DNA of 64,000 nucleotides from Streptomyces sp. NBC_00554. GTDB taxonomy: Bacteria > Actinomycetota > Actinomycetes > Streptomycetales > Streptomycetaceae. The stretch lies in contig NZ_CP107799.1 in assembly GCF_041431135.1 (NCBI RefSeq), forward strand, positions 310,001 to 374,000. The letters run 5' to 3'. How positions within the stretch are numbered: position 1 is the stretch's first letter; each line of letters opens with the position of its first letter. A program made the translations under genes and the position numbers. Below are positions 43,113-51,788 of this stretch, one piece after another. A model generated the notes under the pieces. That model ran no database searches. It was not told the origin of the DNA and saw only the letters and a program-made list of their open reading frames with translations.

Positions 43113-44065
43113 TGCCGACCACGCTCATCACGACGCCCACCTTCGCCCGGCACTCGGCGCGTCCCTGGCAGATCCTGGAGGAGGCCGGAGCCGGTCCCCT
43201 GCGCCCCCGCGAGGACGCGGCGCTGCCCACCGCCGAACTCCTCAAGTACGTAGCGGAAGCTGACGCGTTGATCGTCGGCATGGACCTGATCACCGCCGAG
43301 GTGATGGACGCCGCACCCCGACTCAAGGTGATCGCCAAGCACGGCGTCGGCGTCGACACCATCGATGTGGCCGCCGCCCGGGCGCGCTCGATGCCGGTGG
43401 TGTGCGCGCCGGGCAGCAACTCCCGTGCCGTGGCCGAGTACACCTTCGGCCTGCTGCTGTCCGCGACCCGCTCCCTCGCCGCCTCGCACACCGCGGTGGC
43501 GGCGGGCGGCTGGCCGAAGCTGTTCGGCCCCGAACTGCACGGCAAGACGCTGGGCATCGTCGGCTTCGGCCGCATCGGCCGCCTGCTGGCCGGGTACGCC
43601 CACGCCTTCGGGATGGAGCTGCTCGCCCACGACCCGTACGTCTCCGACGCCGACGTCCACGCGCACGGCGCCGAACCGGCCGCACTCGACGCCCTGTTGG
43701 CACGCGCCGACGCCGTCAGCCTGCACACCCCGCCCGACCCGTCCGGCACCCCGCTGCTCGACCGCGCCCGACTGGCGGCGATGAAGCCGGGCGCGATCCT
43801 GGTCAACGCCGCGCGCGGCGGCCTCATCGACGAACGCGCGCTCGCCGACCTGCTCGACTCCGGGCACCTCGGAGCCGCGGCCCTCGACGCGTTCAGCACC
43901 GAGCCGCTGCCCGCCGACCACCCCCTGCGTACGGCACCCCGCACCCTGCTCACCTCGCACATGGCCGCCTGCACCCCCGAGGCCAACCAGGCCATGGGCG
44001 CGATGGTGGCCGAGGACGTCGTCCGCGTACTGGCCGGCAAGGAGCCGCGCCACCAGGCGCGTTGA
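43112..44065 (+). CDS. D-isomer-specific 2-hydroxyacid dehydrogenase
   Basis: 317 residues. Rossmann motif 'GIVGFGRIGRLLAGYAHAFG', catalytic Arg in 'ILVNAARGGLIDERALADLL' and the Glu/His pair in 'FSTEPLPADHPL' and 'LLTSHMAA' are present. The similarity is to phosphoglycerate dehydrogenase-like enzymes of sugar-acid clusters. In this operon it could oxidise a 2-hydroxy acid before the kinase or aldolase step, or reduce the aldolase product. The start overlaps the aldolase stop by one base. Confidence 0.9.
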   Translation: MPTTLITTPTFARHSARPWQILEEAGAGPLRPREDAALPTAELLKYVAEADALIVGMDLITAEVMDAAPRLKVIAKHGVGVDTIDVAAARARSMPVVCAPGSNSRAVAEYTFGLLLSATRSLAASHTAVAAGGWPKLFGPELHGKTLGIVGFGRIGRLLAGYAHAFGMELLAHDPYVSDADVHAHGAEPAALDALLARADAVSLHTPPDPSGTPLLDRARLAAMKPGAILVNAARGGLIDERALADLLDSGHLGAAALDAFSTEPLPADHPLRTAPRTLLTSHMAACTPEANQAMGAMVAEDVVRVLAGKEPRHQAR

Positions 44066-44150
44066 GACGCCCCAGCACAGGTAATACGGCACCACCCTGT
44101 CCCCGTTCCGGATACCGGCGACGACGCCGGAAGATCCCTAAGGACCTCAC

Positions 44151-45578
44151 ATGGCCACCACGACCGACGGCGCCACGGCGGCGCCGCCACCCGCGCAGAC
44201 CGACCCGTACGCCCTGCGCGCCGAAGACGCCCGCCCGGCCCCCGAGACCTTCCGCGGCCGCGTGCGCCAACTCGGCCCCGGGCTCGTGCTGTCCGCCGCC
44301 GTCGTCGGCTCCGGTGAACTGATAACCACCACCTCGCTCGGCGCGAAGGCCGGCTTCGCGCTGCTCTGGCTGGTGATCATCTCCACCGCGGTCAAGGTGT
44401 GGGTGCAGATGGAGCTGGCCCGCTGGACCATCCTCAACGGCAAGCCCGCGCTGGAGGGTTACAGCCAGATCGGGCCGAGGATCGGCCCGCTGAGCTGGAT
44501 CAACTGGCTCTGGATCGGCATGGACTTCGCCAAGATGTTCCAGCGCGGTGGCATCATCGGCGGCACCGCGGCGGCCTGCTCGATCCTGCTGCCGATCCAC
44601 GGGTCGGCGCTGAGCACCTCGTCCCTGACCATCTGGGCCCTCATCGTCACCGGCGCCGCCATCCTCATCCTGCAGACGGGCAAGTACCACATAGTCGAGC
44701 GGGTCGAGGTCATCGGCATCTCGCTCAAGACGGTCATCACCTTCGGCCTGGCACTCGCCCTCCCGTTCACCGCCTTCGGGTACGGCACCGAGCAGCTCGC
44801 CGACGGACTGAGCTTCCAGATCCCCGCGGGCACGGTCGGCATCGCACTCGCCATGTTCGGCATCACCGGTGTCGGCGCCGACGAGATGACGACGTACACC
44901 TACTGGTGTCTGGAGAAGGGCTACGCCCGCTGGACCGGCCCCGACGACGGCACCGAGCAGCGCGCCCGGCGGGCCGAGGGCTGGCTCAAGGTCATGCGGC
45001 TCGACGTGGGTGTGTCCTGGATCGTGTGCACCGTCTGCACCCTGTCCTTCTACGTGATCGGCGCCTCGGTGCTCCACCCGCAGGGCCTGGTGCCCGAGGG
45101 CAACGACATGATCACCACGCTGTCGCACAGCTACACCGACACGCTGGGCCCCTGGGCCGAGTACCTGTTCCTGGCCGGCGCGATCGCCGTCCTCTTCTCG
45201 GTCACCGTCGCCTCGTCGGCCAGCGTTCCCCGCCTGTGGACCAACACCCTCGGTCTGCTCGGGGTGATCGACTGGCACGACCTGCGCTCGCGCACACGCA
45301 CCATCCGCATCCTCACCTGCTGCCTGCCCCCGGTGTGGATGTGCATCTTCCTGTGGGTCCAGTCCCCGGTCCTGATGGTGCAGATCGGCGGCATCGGCGG
45401 CGGCATCTTCCTGCTCGCGGTCGTGGTCGCGGTCTGGCGCCTGCGCTACACCGGCGTCCCGCCCCGCTTCCGCGCCAACCCCTGGCTGACCGGCGCCCTC
45501 GTCCTGAGCAGCGCGGCGATCCTCTTCCTCGGGGTGTACGGGGTGCTCAACACGCTCGGGCTCACGCCGGGCAGCTGA
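44151..45578 (+). CDS. Nramp-related membrane transporter, non-canonical ion site
   Basis: 475 residues with about eleven membrane segments in the Nramp/LeuT-fold order: 'GPGLVLSAAVVGSGELITTT' is helix 1, 'WVQMELARWTILNGKPALEG' helix 3, and 'MFGITGVGADEMTTYTYWCL' helix 6. Canonical metal transporters have DPGN in helix 1 and MPH in helix 6; here these are S-G-E-L and G-V-G-A. The protein is therefore unlikely to carry Mn2+ or Fe2+ in the usual way. Its place at the end of the sugar-acid operon suggests uptake of the organic acid substrate, which is inference. Confidence 0.8.
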   Translation: MATTTDGATAAPPPAQTDPYALRAEDARPAPETFRGRVRQLGPGLVLSAAVVGSGELITTTSLGAKAGFALLWLVIISTAVKVWVQMELARWTILNGKPALEGYSQIGPRIGPLSWINWLWIGMDFAKMFQRGGIIGGTAAACSILLPIHGSALSTSSLTIWALIVTGAAILILQTGKYHIVERVEVIGISLKTVITFGLALALPFTAFGYGTEQLADGLSFQIPAGTVGIALAMFGITGVGADEMTTYTYWCLEKGYARWTGPDDGTEQRARRAEGWLKVMRLDVGVSWIVCTVCTLSFYVIGASVLHPQGLVPEGNDMITTLSHSYTDTLGPWAEYLFLAGAIAVLFSVTVASSASVPRLWTNTLGLLGVIDWHDLRSRTRTIRILTCCLPPVWMCIFLWVQSPVLMVQIGGIGGGIFLLAVVVAVWRLRYTGVPPRFRANPWLTGALVLSSAAILFLGVYGVLNTLGLTPGS

Positions 45579-45804
45579 ATCCGGCAGCAGGATGCGCTCG
45601 CGCCCCCGCGCACCGCCCGACGCTGGGTCGCCGCGCAAGGTGGGTGCCGAACTCCTGGGCACACGGCGACCTGGTTACGTTCCCCGGACGCGACCAGGCT
45701 GACGGTGAAGCAGCCGCAGGGAGCTGCCGACCCCGGTTCGGCCGGCGCGAGCGCGCTCGACGCATTCCACAGGCCGATGGACCCACTCACCTGAGGAGCA
45801 GGCG

Positions 45805-46560
45805 ATGAGCGCCACCCACACGGACACCGTGAGCTGGAACAGCAAGGCCTTCGACGAGCTCGTCTCGAACGACACGGGACGCCCCGTCCTGTTCACCAAC
45901 GCCCGGGTCCTGACGACGGACCCGCTGATCGGAACCATGCCCGGCTCCGACGTCCTGCTCGTGGGCGCCCTGATCGTAGGCGTCGGCCCCGGCATCATCA
46001 CGGCGGCACAGGACGACAACGCCATCGTCGTCGACTGCACAGGCATGACCGTCGTGCCGGCCGTCGTGGACACCGTCGCCCTGGTCGGCGGACGTGGCCA
46101 CCGCTCGGAGTACGTCGCGACGCTGACGCCGGGGAACGCCGGCGACCTGCTCGTCGTACCCGACGAACTCGCTCCCGACGTGGCGAGTGCGCAGGCCACG
46201 CTCCTGGCCCACCCGGAGCAGGTCCGCGCCCTGGTCGCGGCCGGCAAACCCGTCCTGTGGGCCGGCGCCGACGCCCCCGGCCGCCCCACCGCGCCCGTGG
46301 CAGGCATCCCGGCCGCCGAGGACATGACCGGCAGCCCACGGGTCGGCGTCTGGATCGACAAGAACGACTTCCTGCACCAGGAACTCACCGCCGACGGCCG
46401 CTACGACGAGACCCGGGGCGGCCGGCCACACGCCTATCAGGGCCGGTACTGGATCGACGGCGACCGGATCGACTACCTGGACGACCTCGGCTTCTGGGCC
46501 TTCGGGGAGTTCCAGGGCGAGGAACTGCACCACGCGGGATACGCGATGCGACTGGGCTGA
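45805..46560 (+). CDS. Atu4866-domain protein fused to a barrel-less amidohydrolase shell
   Basis: 251 residues. Residues 27-95 ('RPVLFTNARVLTTDPLIGTM' and on to 'VVPAVVDT') match the N-terminal beta domain of the amidohydrolase at 61192, and 'LTPGNAGDLLVVPDELAPDV' matches the C-terminal part of that domain. The TIM barrel between them is missing: the metal motif H-x-H after VDT reads V-A-L. From about 176 the protein is an Atu4866 domain ('GVWIDKNDFLHQELTADGRY', 'YWIDGDRIDYLDDLGFWAFG'). Atu4866 proteins are lipocalin-like and of unknown function. AGGAG precedes ATG 45805. It is unlikely to be a hydrolase. Confidence 0.8.
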   Translation: MSATHTDTVSWNSKAFDELVSNDTGRPVLFTNARVLTTDPLIGTMPGSDVLLVGALIVGVGPGIITAAQDDNAIVVDCTGMTVVPAVVDTVALVGGRGHRSEYVATLTPGNAGDLLVVPDELAPDVASAQATLLAHPEQVRALVAAGKPVLWAGADAPGRPTAPVAGIPAAEDMTGSPRVGVWIDKNDFLHQELTADGRYDETRGGRPHAYQGRYWIDGDRIDYLDDLGFWAFGEFQGEELHHAGYAMRLG

Positions 46561-46574
46561 CCCGTTCGCCATAC

Positions 46575-46634
46575 GGCCCTGAGCACACCAGTGAGCTCCA
46601 GTCCCTCCCAGCAATCGGGCGGGGGCTGGAGCTC
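46575..46634. repeat. Repeated hairpin element, copy 1
   Basis: GGCCCTGAGCACACC leads into a stem formed by GAGCTCCAG-CCCTCC (46593 on) and its partner ending CTGGAGCTC (46634). The same lead and stem occur at 60552-60612. It follows the Atu4866 gene by 15 bp and probably acts as its terminator. Confidence 0.65.
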
Positions 46635-46689
46635 TCGTCCGTCCGCTTCCCGTGAGGCTTACCCGAGCGGCGAACTCGGCTCCATGGAA

Positions 46690-47115
46690 CGCGACCGGCG
46701 AGGCGCCTCCCGGCGAGGAAGATCCGGGCACCTGGATCGCCGGGGGCTACCGCACCACGCTGCGTGACACTCTGGCCGATCCGGGTAACAAGGAGTGGTG
46801 CGTCTCGGCCGATGACTGATCGGAGATCGCGCGCTGGATCGGTGCCGACCCGGAGGTGCTGAGCGCCACCGCGCAGGAACACAACGGCGGCTATTGCGAC
46901 GCCGGGCGTGACGCGCTGTGGGCAAAAGCCCCCGAGCACTTGGTCCCGCTGCGCAAGCCGCCGTTCTACGCACTGCGGTTCCGGCCACTCATGATCGACA
47001 CCGCCGGGCCGCTGCAGATCGACCAGTACCTGCGGGTGCTCGACCCCCAGTCCCGGCCCATCCCCGGACTGTTCGGGGCCGGCTCGGTCGTCGGCGGCTG
47101 GATCGGCCTTGACGA
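46690..47115 (+). pseudogene. FAD-dependent oxidoreductase C-terminal remnant
   Basis: The reading 'GYRTTLRDTLADPGNKEWCV' then an in-frame TGA (46818) and 'PPFYALRFRPLMIDTAGPLQ', 'SRPIPGLFGAGSVVGGWIG' is the tail of a fumarate-reductase/3-ketosteroid-dehydrogenase-type flavoprotein: cap domain end and the 'GLFGAG' FAD motif. The N-terminal Rossmann part is absent and the frame is stopped once. Confidence 0.7.
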
Positions 47116-47276
47116 GCACCCGAGATCGTTGCCGCTGCCGCCGATCTGCCCGACGACACCGCGCTCGACGGCGTTATGTGACCTGTGGGGGTGTCTCAGC
47201 CCCAAGGTGTCTCAGGCGGCGCAGCTCCCATGGACGAGACGTGACGGGCGTCGCGGCCACGTGCCGCAGCGGCCGC

Positions 47277-47615
47277 TCAGAGGTGGCCGTCCAGGAACTT
47301 CCGTACCTCGGCGGTGGTCATAGGCCCCGTGCCGTGCGCCACCGCCTCTCCCTCCTTCAGCAGGACGTAGGACGGGGCTCCGGTGATCCCGTATCGCTCG
47401 GTTGCGGCCGGACAACGCGTGATGTCGGCGCGGACGGCCGTCAGGCGGCCCGTGTAGTCGTCGGCAATGCCACCCACGACGAGGTCCATCACCCGGCAGG
47501 GCTCGATCGCCTTGGGCCATGTCCCGGTGAAGTAGGCGAGGACCGGAACTTTGCTCATCCCGAGGATGAAATTGAACTCCGCGTCCTCACGGGGTCGGTG
47601 AACCCGCTGCGCCAT
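47277..47615 (-). CDS. Thioredoxin-like protein lacking the first active-site Cys
   Basis: 112 residues with the thioredoxin fold: strand 'VPVLAYFTGTWPKAIEPC', 'LTAVRADITRCPAATERYGI' and the cis-Pro loop 'TGAPSYVLLKEGEAVAHGTG'. In place of W-C-G-P-C the active site reads W-P-K-A-I-E-P-C, so only one Cys remains in position and a normal dithiol exchange is not possible. It could act as a monothiol protein or a scaffold. The gene stands alone. Confidence 0.8.
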   Translation of the reverse strand: MAQRVHRPREDAEFNFILGMSKVPVLAYFTGTWPKAIEPCRVMDLVVGGIADDYTGRLTAVRADITRCPAATERYGITGAPSYVLLKEGEAVAHGTGPMTTAEVRKFLDGHL

Positions 47616-48035
47616 TCAAGCTCCTGACCTCACGTTCCGTCATTCCATCCCCATCATCCCTCGCGCGGTGTGCCGAGCCGGCCCGGTCGCTCGTCCGGGC
47701 CGGCCTGCCGGAAGGGAGGCACGGGGCCGTCGCAGAACCACGGCGGTCCCCCGGCGCGAGCGGCCCGGCCCCGCGCCCCTGGTGACCCGGCCTGGCTGCC
47801 CCGCCGGTCCGCATCGTCCACCGGATCCAGTCGAGCCGTATCCGCCACCGCGCTTCTCAGAGACAGCGCCTCCGACGGGCTTCCCAAGGCCTTGTCTGCT
47901 CTTCGCATCAGCCCCCGGTCTCAGCTGGCTCATACCGCTCTTCCCCCGGGCCGCACGAGCTAGCTGATGGCACCGAGAACGAGGCACGATTCCTGGACCG
48001 CTCGCGGACGCGGTCGTGGACGGTCGATGTACGCG
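47616..48035. other. Gap without a supported gene
   Basis: About 420 bp between two minus-strand genes. Overlapping frames on both strands are Arg/Pro/Gly-rich without motifs. Nothing is supported. Confidence 0.35.
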
Positions 48036-49175
48036 TCAGCTGACCCCTAGACCGACCGCCAGCGTCAGTTCAAGGACCCGGTGTGGCGATGCGAGATCCG
48101 GAAACAGCTCCCGCAGCTGCGACATCCGGTACCGGACTGTCTGGGGATGGATGAACAACGCCGCCGCCACCTCGTCCCGTCTGCCCTGGTGCAGAAGCCA
48201 CTCCCGCAACGTCTCCTCCAGCCGCCGTGCGGTCGCGACAGGCAAGGTCCGCAACGGTGCGAGGGCCCTGGCACGCAGGTCTGCGAACGCGTCCGCGTCG
48301 GCGCTCAGCACCAGCTCGGGCAGGTGGTCCTCGGTGTCGCGGATATCAGAGGAGAGGGAGCGCGCGCGTACGGCTCGTGCGTACGAGGCGGACGCACGCG
48401 TCCATGGCCGGGCCGGGCCGACCACGGCGGTGCGGTCGGTCAGCTGGCGCAGGAGATGTGGTCGGTCGGCATCGGGGACGAGCAGCACACCGGTGGCGTC
48501 CGGCAGATCGTCCAGGACGAGGGTGCTGGGGTCGAGCGCGCGGTAGGCAGGCCGGGCCTGGGCGGCGGGCAGCAGGACCGTGGTCAGTGAAACCGGAGGC
48601 TGCCACCCGGCCCGTTGAGCCGAGGCCAGCAGCACGTCCGGGCTCGCGCCGGCGAGGAGGTCGCGGGCCAGGTGTTCCAGGTGGCGCTCGTGATCCCTGC
48701 CCCGGGCGGCCAGTTCGTCGGCGTGGCCCGCGGCGCTCGCGGCGGACAGCTCGTCGATGTAGGCGAAGGTCAGCTCGGCGAACTTGGCGACCTCGGCGGC
48801 GGGCAGACCTGCGGGTACGGCACCCGCTGCCAGGCATCGCCAGGCCACGCGGGCGCCGACGCGGTAGGCGCTGAGCAGGGCGTCCATCGAACGGCCGTCG
48901 CGCACCTCGCCGCGGCCCAGCTCGTAGGCTGCGTCACCGGCGTCGCCGCCTGTGGCGTTCCCGCTCGCGCGGTCCAGGTAGTGCCCCAGGGCGGTGCGGA
49001 CGGCTCGGCGGATGGTGGCGCCCATGTGGCCCGAAAGGGCGTTGGCGTAGGGAGGGACCTCGTCGATGATCGCCTGGACGACCTCGTCGGCGGTGGTCGT
49101 CAGCGCGGCCCGCAGTGCGGTGACCGTTGTCTCATCCAGGGCCAGTTCGCCGGCCCTGGGGATTGCATGGCTCAC
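48036..49175 (-). CDS. PucR/CdaR-type helix-turn-helix regulator
   Basis: About 379 residues from GTG 49175 (ATG 49196 is an alternative). A helical N-terminal domain ('AHELGRGEVRDGRSMDALLS'-like region with 'ELGRGEVRDGRSMDALLSAY') and a GGDEF-like middle precede the C-terminal HTH_30 'VAAALFIHPQTVRYRMSQLR', 'LFPDLASPHRVLELTLAVGL'. It is divergent from the ferredoxin reductase-desaturase operon by 87 bp. In actinobacteria this arrangement is recurrent, so it is the probable regulator of that operon. Confidence 0.88.
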   Translation of the reverse strand: MSHAIPRAGELALDETTVTALRAALTTTADEVVQAIIDEVPPYANALSGHMGATIRRAVRTALGHYLDRASGNATGGDAGDAAYELGRGEVRDGRSMDALLSAYRVGARVAWRCLAAGAVPAGLPAAEVAKFAELTFAYIDELSAASAAGHADELAARGRDHERHLEHLARDLLAGASPDVLLASAQRAGWQPPVSLTTVLLPAAQARPAYRALDPSTLVLDDLPDATGVLLVPDADRPHLLRQLTDRTAVVGPARPWTRASASYARAVRARSLSSDIRDTEDHLPELVLSADADAFADLRARALAPLRTLPVATARRLEETLREWLLHQGRRDEVAAALFIHPQTVRYRMSQLRELFPDLASPHRVLELTLAVGLGVS

Positions 49176-49262
49176 GTTTCTATTCCCTGCGAACAATTCA
49201 GCCGGCCAGATTTACGTCCTGCGGTCAGGACTTTACGCCTTGAGGCGCAGCAAGCTGGGGTC

Positions 49263-50318
49263 ATGACGAGTACAGCCCTCCGCAGCAGGGCGTGGAAACT
49301 GCTGGAGATGGTCACGACGCCGCTGCTGCCGTCGGACTACCTCGACCTGGTCAGCCCGCTGCGTGCGGGCGCTGACCTGCGTGGGCGCATCGAGGCCGTG
49401 CACCCCGAGACGGGTGACGCCGCGACCATCGTGATCAGGCCGGGACGGGGCTGGCGCGGCCACACAGCCGGTCAGTACGTGCGGATCGGCGTCGACGTCG
49501 ACGGGGTGCGCCTGTGGCGTGCCTACTCCCTCACCTCGCCGACAGACCGCCAGGACGGCCGCGTCACGATCACCGTGAAGGCGATCCCGGACGGCAAGGT
49601 CAGCAACCACCTGGTCCGCAGGGCCAAACCGGGCACGCTGATCCAGCTCGACCAGCCGACCGGTGACTTCGTGCTGCCGCAGGCCAAGCCCACCAAGGTG
49701 CTCTACCTGACGGCCGGCAGCGGCATCACGCCTGTGATGGGCATGCTGCGCGACACCGAGTTCGACGACGTCGTCATGGTCCACTGCGCGCCACAGCCGC
49801 AAGACGTGATCTTCCGCAACGAACTGCACGACCTGGTCGCGGACAAGAAGCTGCGGCTCACCGAGGTGCACACCGACACGGACGGCAAGCTCAACATCGC
49901 CCGTCTCGACGAACTCGTGCCCGACTGGGCCGAGCGCGAGACCTGGGCCTGCGGGCCCGCGGGCCTGCTCGACGCCGCCGAAGAGCACTGGAGCGAGCAC
50001 GGCGTACCAGAGCGACTGCACACCGAACGCTTCCGCCCCAGCATCGTCGTCGCAGGCGACGGCGGCGAGGTCACGTTCAGCGCCACCGGCAAGACCGTCG
50101 ACGCGGACGGCGCCACGCCGTTGCTGGACATCGGCGAGGAGGCCGGCGTGCTCATGCCCTCCGGGTGCCGCATGGGCATCTGCTTCGGCTGCGTCACGCC
50201 GCTCAAGGCCGGCGCCGTCCGCGACCTGCGCACCGGCGAGATCACCGAGGCCGAGCCGGGCGTCCTCATCCAGACCTGCGTGTCCGCCGCGGCGGGCCCC
50301 TGCGACATCGAACGGTAG
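49263..50318 (+). CDS. Ferredoxin reductase with C-terminal 2Fe-2S domain
   Basis: 351 residues from ATG 49263. FAD domain 'GQYVRIGVDVDGVRLWRAYS' (R-x-Y-S motif), NAD(P) domain 'VLYLTAGSGITPVMGMLRDT' and 'WACGPAGLL', then a plant-type ferredoxin with 'PSGCRMGICFGCVTPLKAGA' and a last Cys in 'LIQTCVSAAAG'. It passes electrons from NADPH to the desaturase encoded next, 7 bp downstream. The M. tuberculosis pair Rv3230c-DesA3 is the studied parallel. Confidence 0.93.
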   Translation: MTSTALRSRAWKLLEMVTTPLLPSDYLDLVSPLRAGADLRGRIEAVHPETGDAATIVIRPGRGWRGHTAGQYVRIGVDVDGVRLWRAYSLTSPTDRQDGRVTITVKAIPDGKVSNHLVRRAKPGTLIQLDQPTGDFVLPQAKPTKVLYLTAGSGITPVMGMLRDTEFDDVVMVHCAPQPQDVIFRNELHDLVADKKLRLTEVHTDTDGKLNIARLDELVPDWAERETWACGPAGLLDAAEEHWSEHGVPERLHTERFRPSIVVAGDGGEVTFSATGKTVDADGATPLLDIGEEAGVLMPSGCRMGICFGCVTPLKAGAVRDLRTGEITEAEPGVLIQTCVSAAAGPCDIER

Positions 50319-50325
50319 GAGCACC

Positions 50326-51444
50326 TTGACCGCCACCGACCCCACCGCCCACCTGACCGCGGAGCAGATCGAGGAGCTAGGCCGCGAACTGGACGCGATC
50401 CGCGACGAGGTGATCGCCGACCGCGGCGAGAAGGACGCCGCCTACATTCGTAAGGTCATCTCGGCGCAGCGCAAGCTAGAGCTGGTCAGCAGGGGCGTGC
50501 TGCTGTTCTCGATATTCCCGCCCGCGTGGCTGCTAGGCACCGCCGGCCTGTCCGTGGCGAAGATCATGGACAACATGGAGATCGGCCACAACATCCTGCA
50601 CGGCCAGTGGGACTGGATGCGGGACCCGAAGATCCACTCCACCACCTGGGAGTGGGATCACGTCTCGCCGTCCGAGCAGTGGAAGCACTCGCACAACGAG
50701 CTGCACCACACGTACACCAACGTGATCGGCAAGGACAACGACCTCGGATACGGCATCATGCGCGTCGACGAGGACCAGAGGTGGCACCCGTTCCACCTCG
50801 GCCAGCCGCTGTGGAACTTCATAAACGCCTGCTTCTTCGAGTACGGCATCGCAGCGTACGACCTGGAGCTCGGCAAGAACCTGAACAAGCGTCGCCGCAA
50901 GAACCCGGAGTTCCGCGCCCGGGCCAAGGCCGTGGGCCGCAAGATCCGCAAGCAGGTGCTCAAGGACTACGTGATCCACCCGCTGCTGTCGGGCCCGTCG
51001 TTCCTCCCCACGCTCGCCGCCACGTTCACCGCGAACCTGGTCCGCAACATCTGGACCCACTCAGTGATCATGTGCGGGCACTTCCCCGAGGGCGTGCAGG
51101 TCTTCGAGCGCCGGTCGATCAAGGGCGAGACCCGCGGCCAGTGGTACCTGCGCCAGATGATGGGCTCGGCGAACATCAGCGGCAGCAAGGCCATGCACTT
51201 CATGACCGGCAACCTGTCGCACCAGATCGAGCACCACCTGTTCCCGGACCTGCCGAGCAACCGGTACGCCGAGGTGGCTGTGAAGGTGCGCGCCCTGTTC
51301 GAAAAGTACGAACTGGAGTACGTCACCGGCCCGCTGCCCAAGCAGGTGTTCTCCGCGTGGCACAAGGTCTTCCGGCTCTCGCTGCCGAACAAGAAGCCCA
51401 AGATCAAAACGCCGGACCGCGAGCAGGAGCTCATCGCCGCCTGA
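50326..51444 (+). CDS. Membrane fatty acid desaturase
   Basis: 372 residues from a TTG start with AGGAG in front. The three His boxes of membrane di-iron desaturases are present: 'GHNILHG', 'HSHNELHHTYTN' and 'LSHQIEHHLFP'. Hydrophobic helices lie near 53-75 and 215-240. Relatives introduce a delta-9 double bond into acyl-CoA or phospholipid acyl chains and adjust membrane fluidity. Electrons come from the ferredoxin reductase upstream. Likely under the PucR regulator. Confidence 0.93.
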   Translation: MTATDPTAHLTAEQIEELGRELDAIRDEVIADRGEKDAAYIRKVISAQRKLELVSRGVLLFSIFPPAWLLGTAGLSVAKIMDNMEIGHNILHGQWDWMRDPKIHSTTWEWDHVSPSEQWKHSHNELHHTYTNVIGKDNDLGYGIMRVDEDQRWHPFHLGQPLWNFINACFFEYGIAAYDLELGKNLNKRRRKNPEFRARAKAVGRKIRKQVLKDYVIHPLLSGPSFLPTLAATFTANLVRNIWTHSVIMCGHFPEGVQVFERRSIKGETRGQWYLRQMMGSANISGSKAMHFMTGNLSHQIEHHLFPDLPSNRYAEVAVKVRALFEKYELEYVTGPLPKQVFSAWHKVFRLSLPNKKPKIKTPDREQELIAA

Positions 51445-51458
51445 TTCCCGGTATCGGT

Positions 51459-51737
51459 CTGCACAGGGGTGAAGCGGGCCGGGCGCCCGCTGCGCCTGCG
51501 GTCGGCCAGGGTCGGCAAGCCGCCGTCGGCGAACCGGCCGCGCCAGGTGCGCACGGTGTCCACGTGCACTCCCACCTCGACAGCGATCCGCGCGTTGGGC
51601 CTGCCCCGGGTCGCCATGAGCACGATCTGTGACCGGATCCTGGTCTGGTGCGGAGTTTTGTGACCGTAGGCCGCCTTCTTCAGCCGTTGCCGCTCGGCGG
51701 CGGTCAGGGTTGTGGGCCGGGCGGCGGGAACAGGCAA
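51459..51737 (-). pseudogene. IS630-family transposase N-terminal fragment
   Basis: About 93 residues: 'LTAAERQRLKKAAYGHKTPH', 'RIAVEVGVHVDTVRTWRGRF' and 'GLPTLADRRRSGRPARFTPV'. This is the HTH part of an IS630 transposase of a different type from the one at 10924. The DDE part is missing; the frame runs on into the desaturase gene antisense without meaning. It is a relic. Confidence 0.75.
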
Positions 51738-51788
51738 TGCAGAGAGGCCGATCAGCAGAAGTGGATCACAATGCCATGGGGGTCTGGC

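Noticed and set aside
48615..49262. Extended frame upstream of the ferredoxin reductase
   Set aside because: It is antisense to the PucR gene; the reductase starts at ATG 49263.
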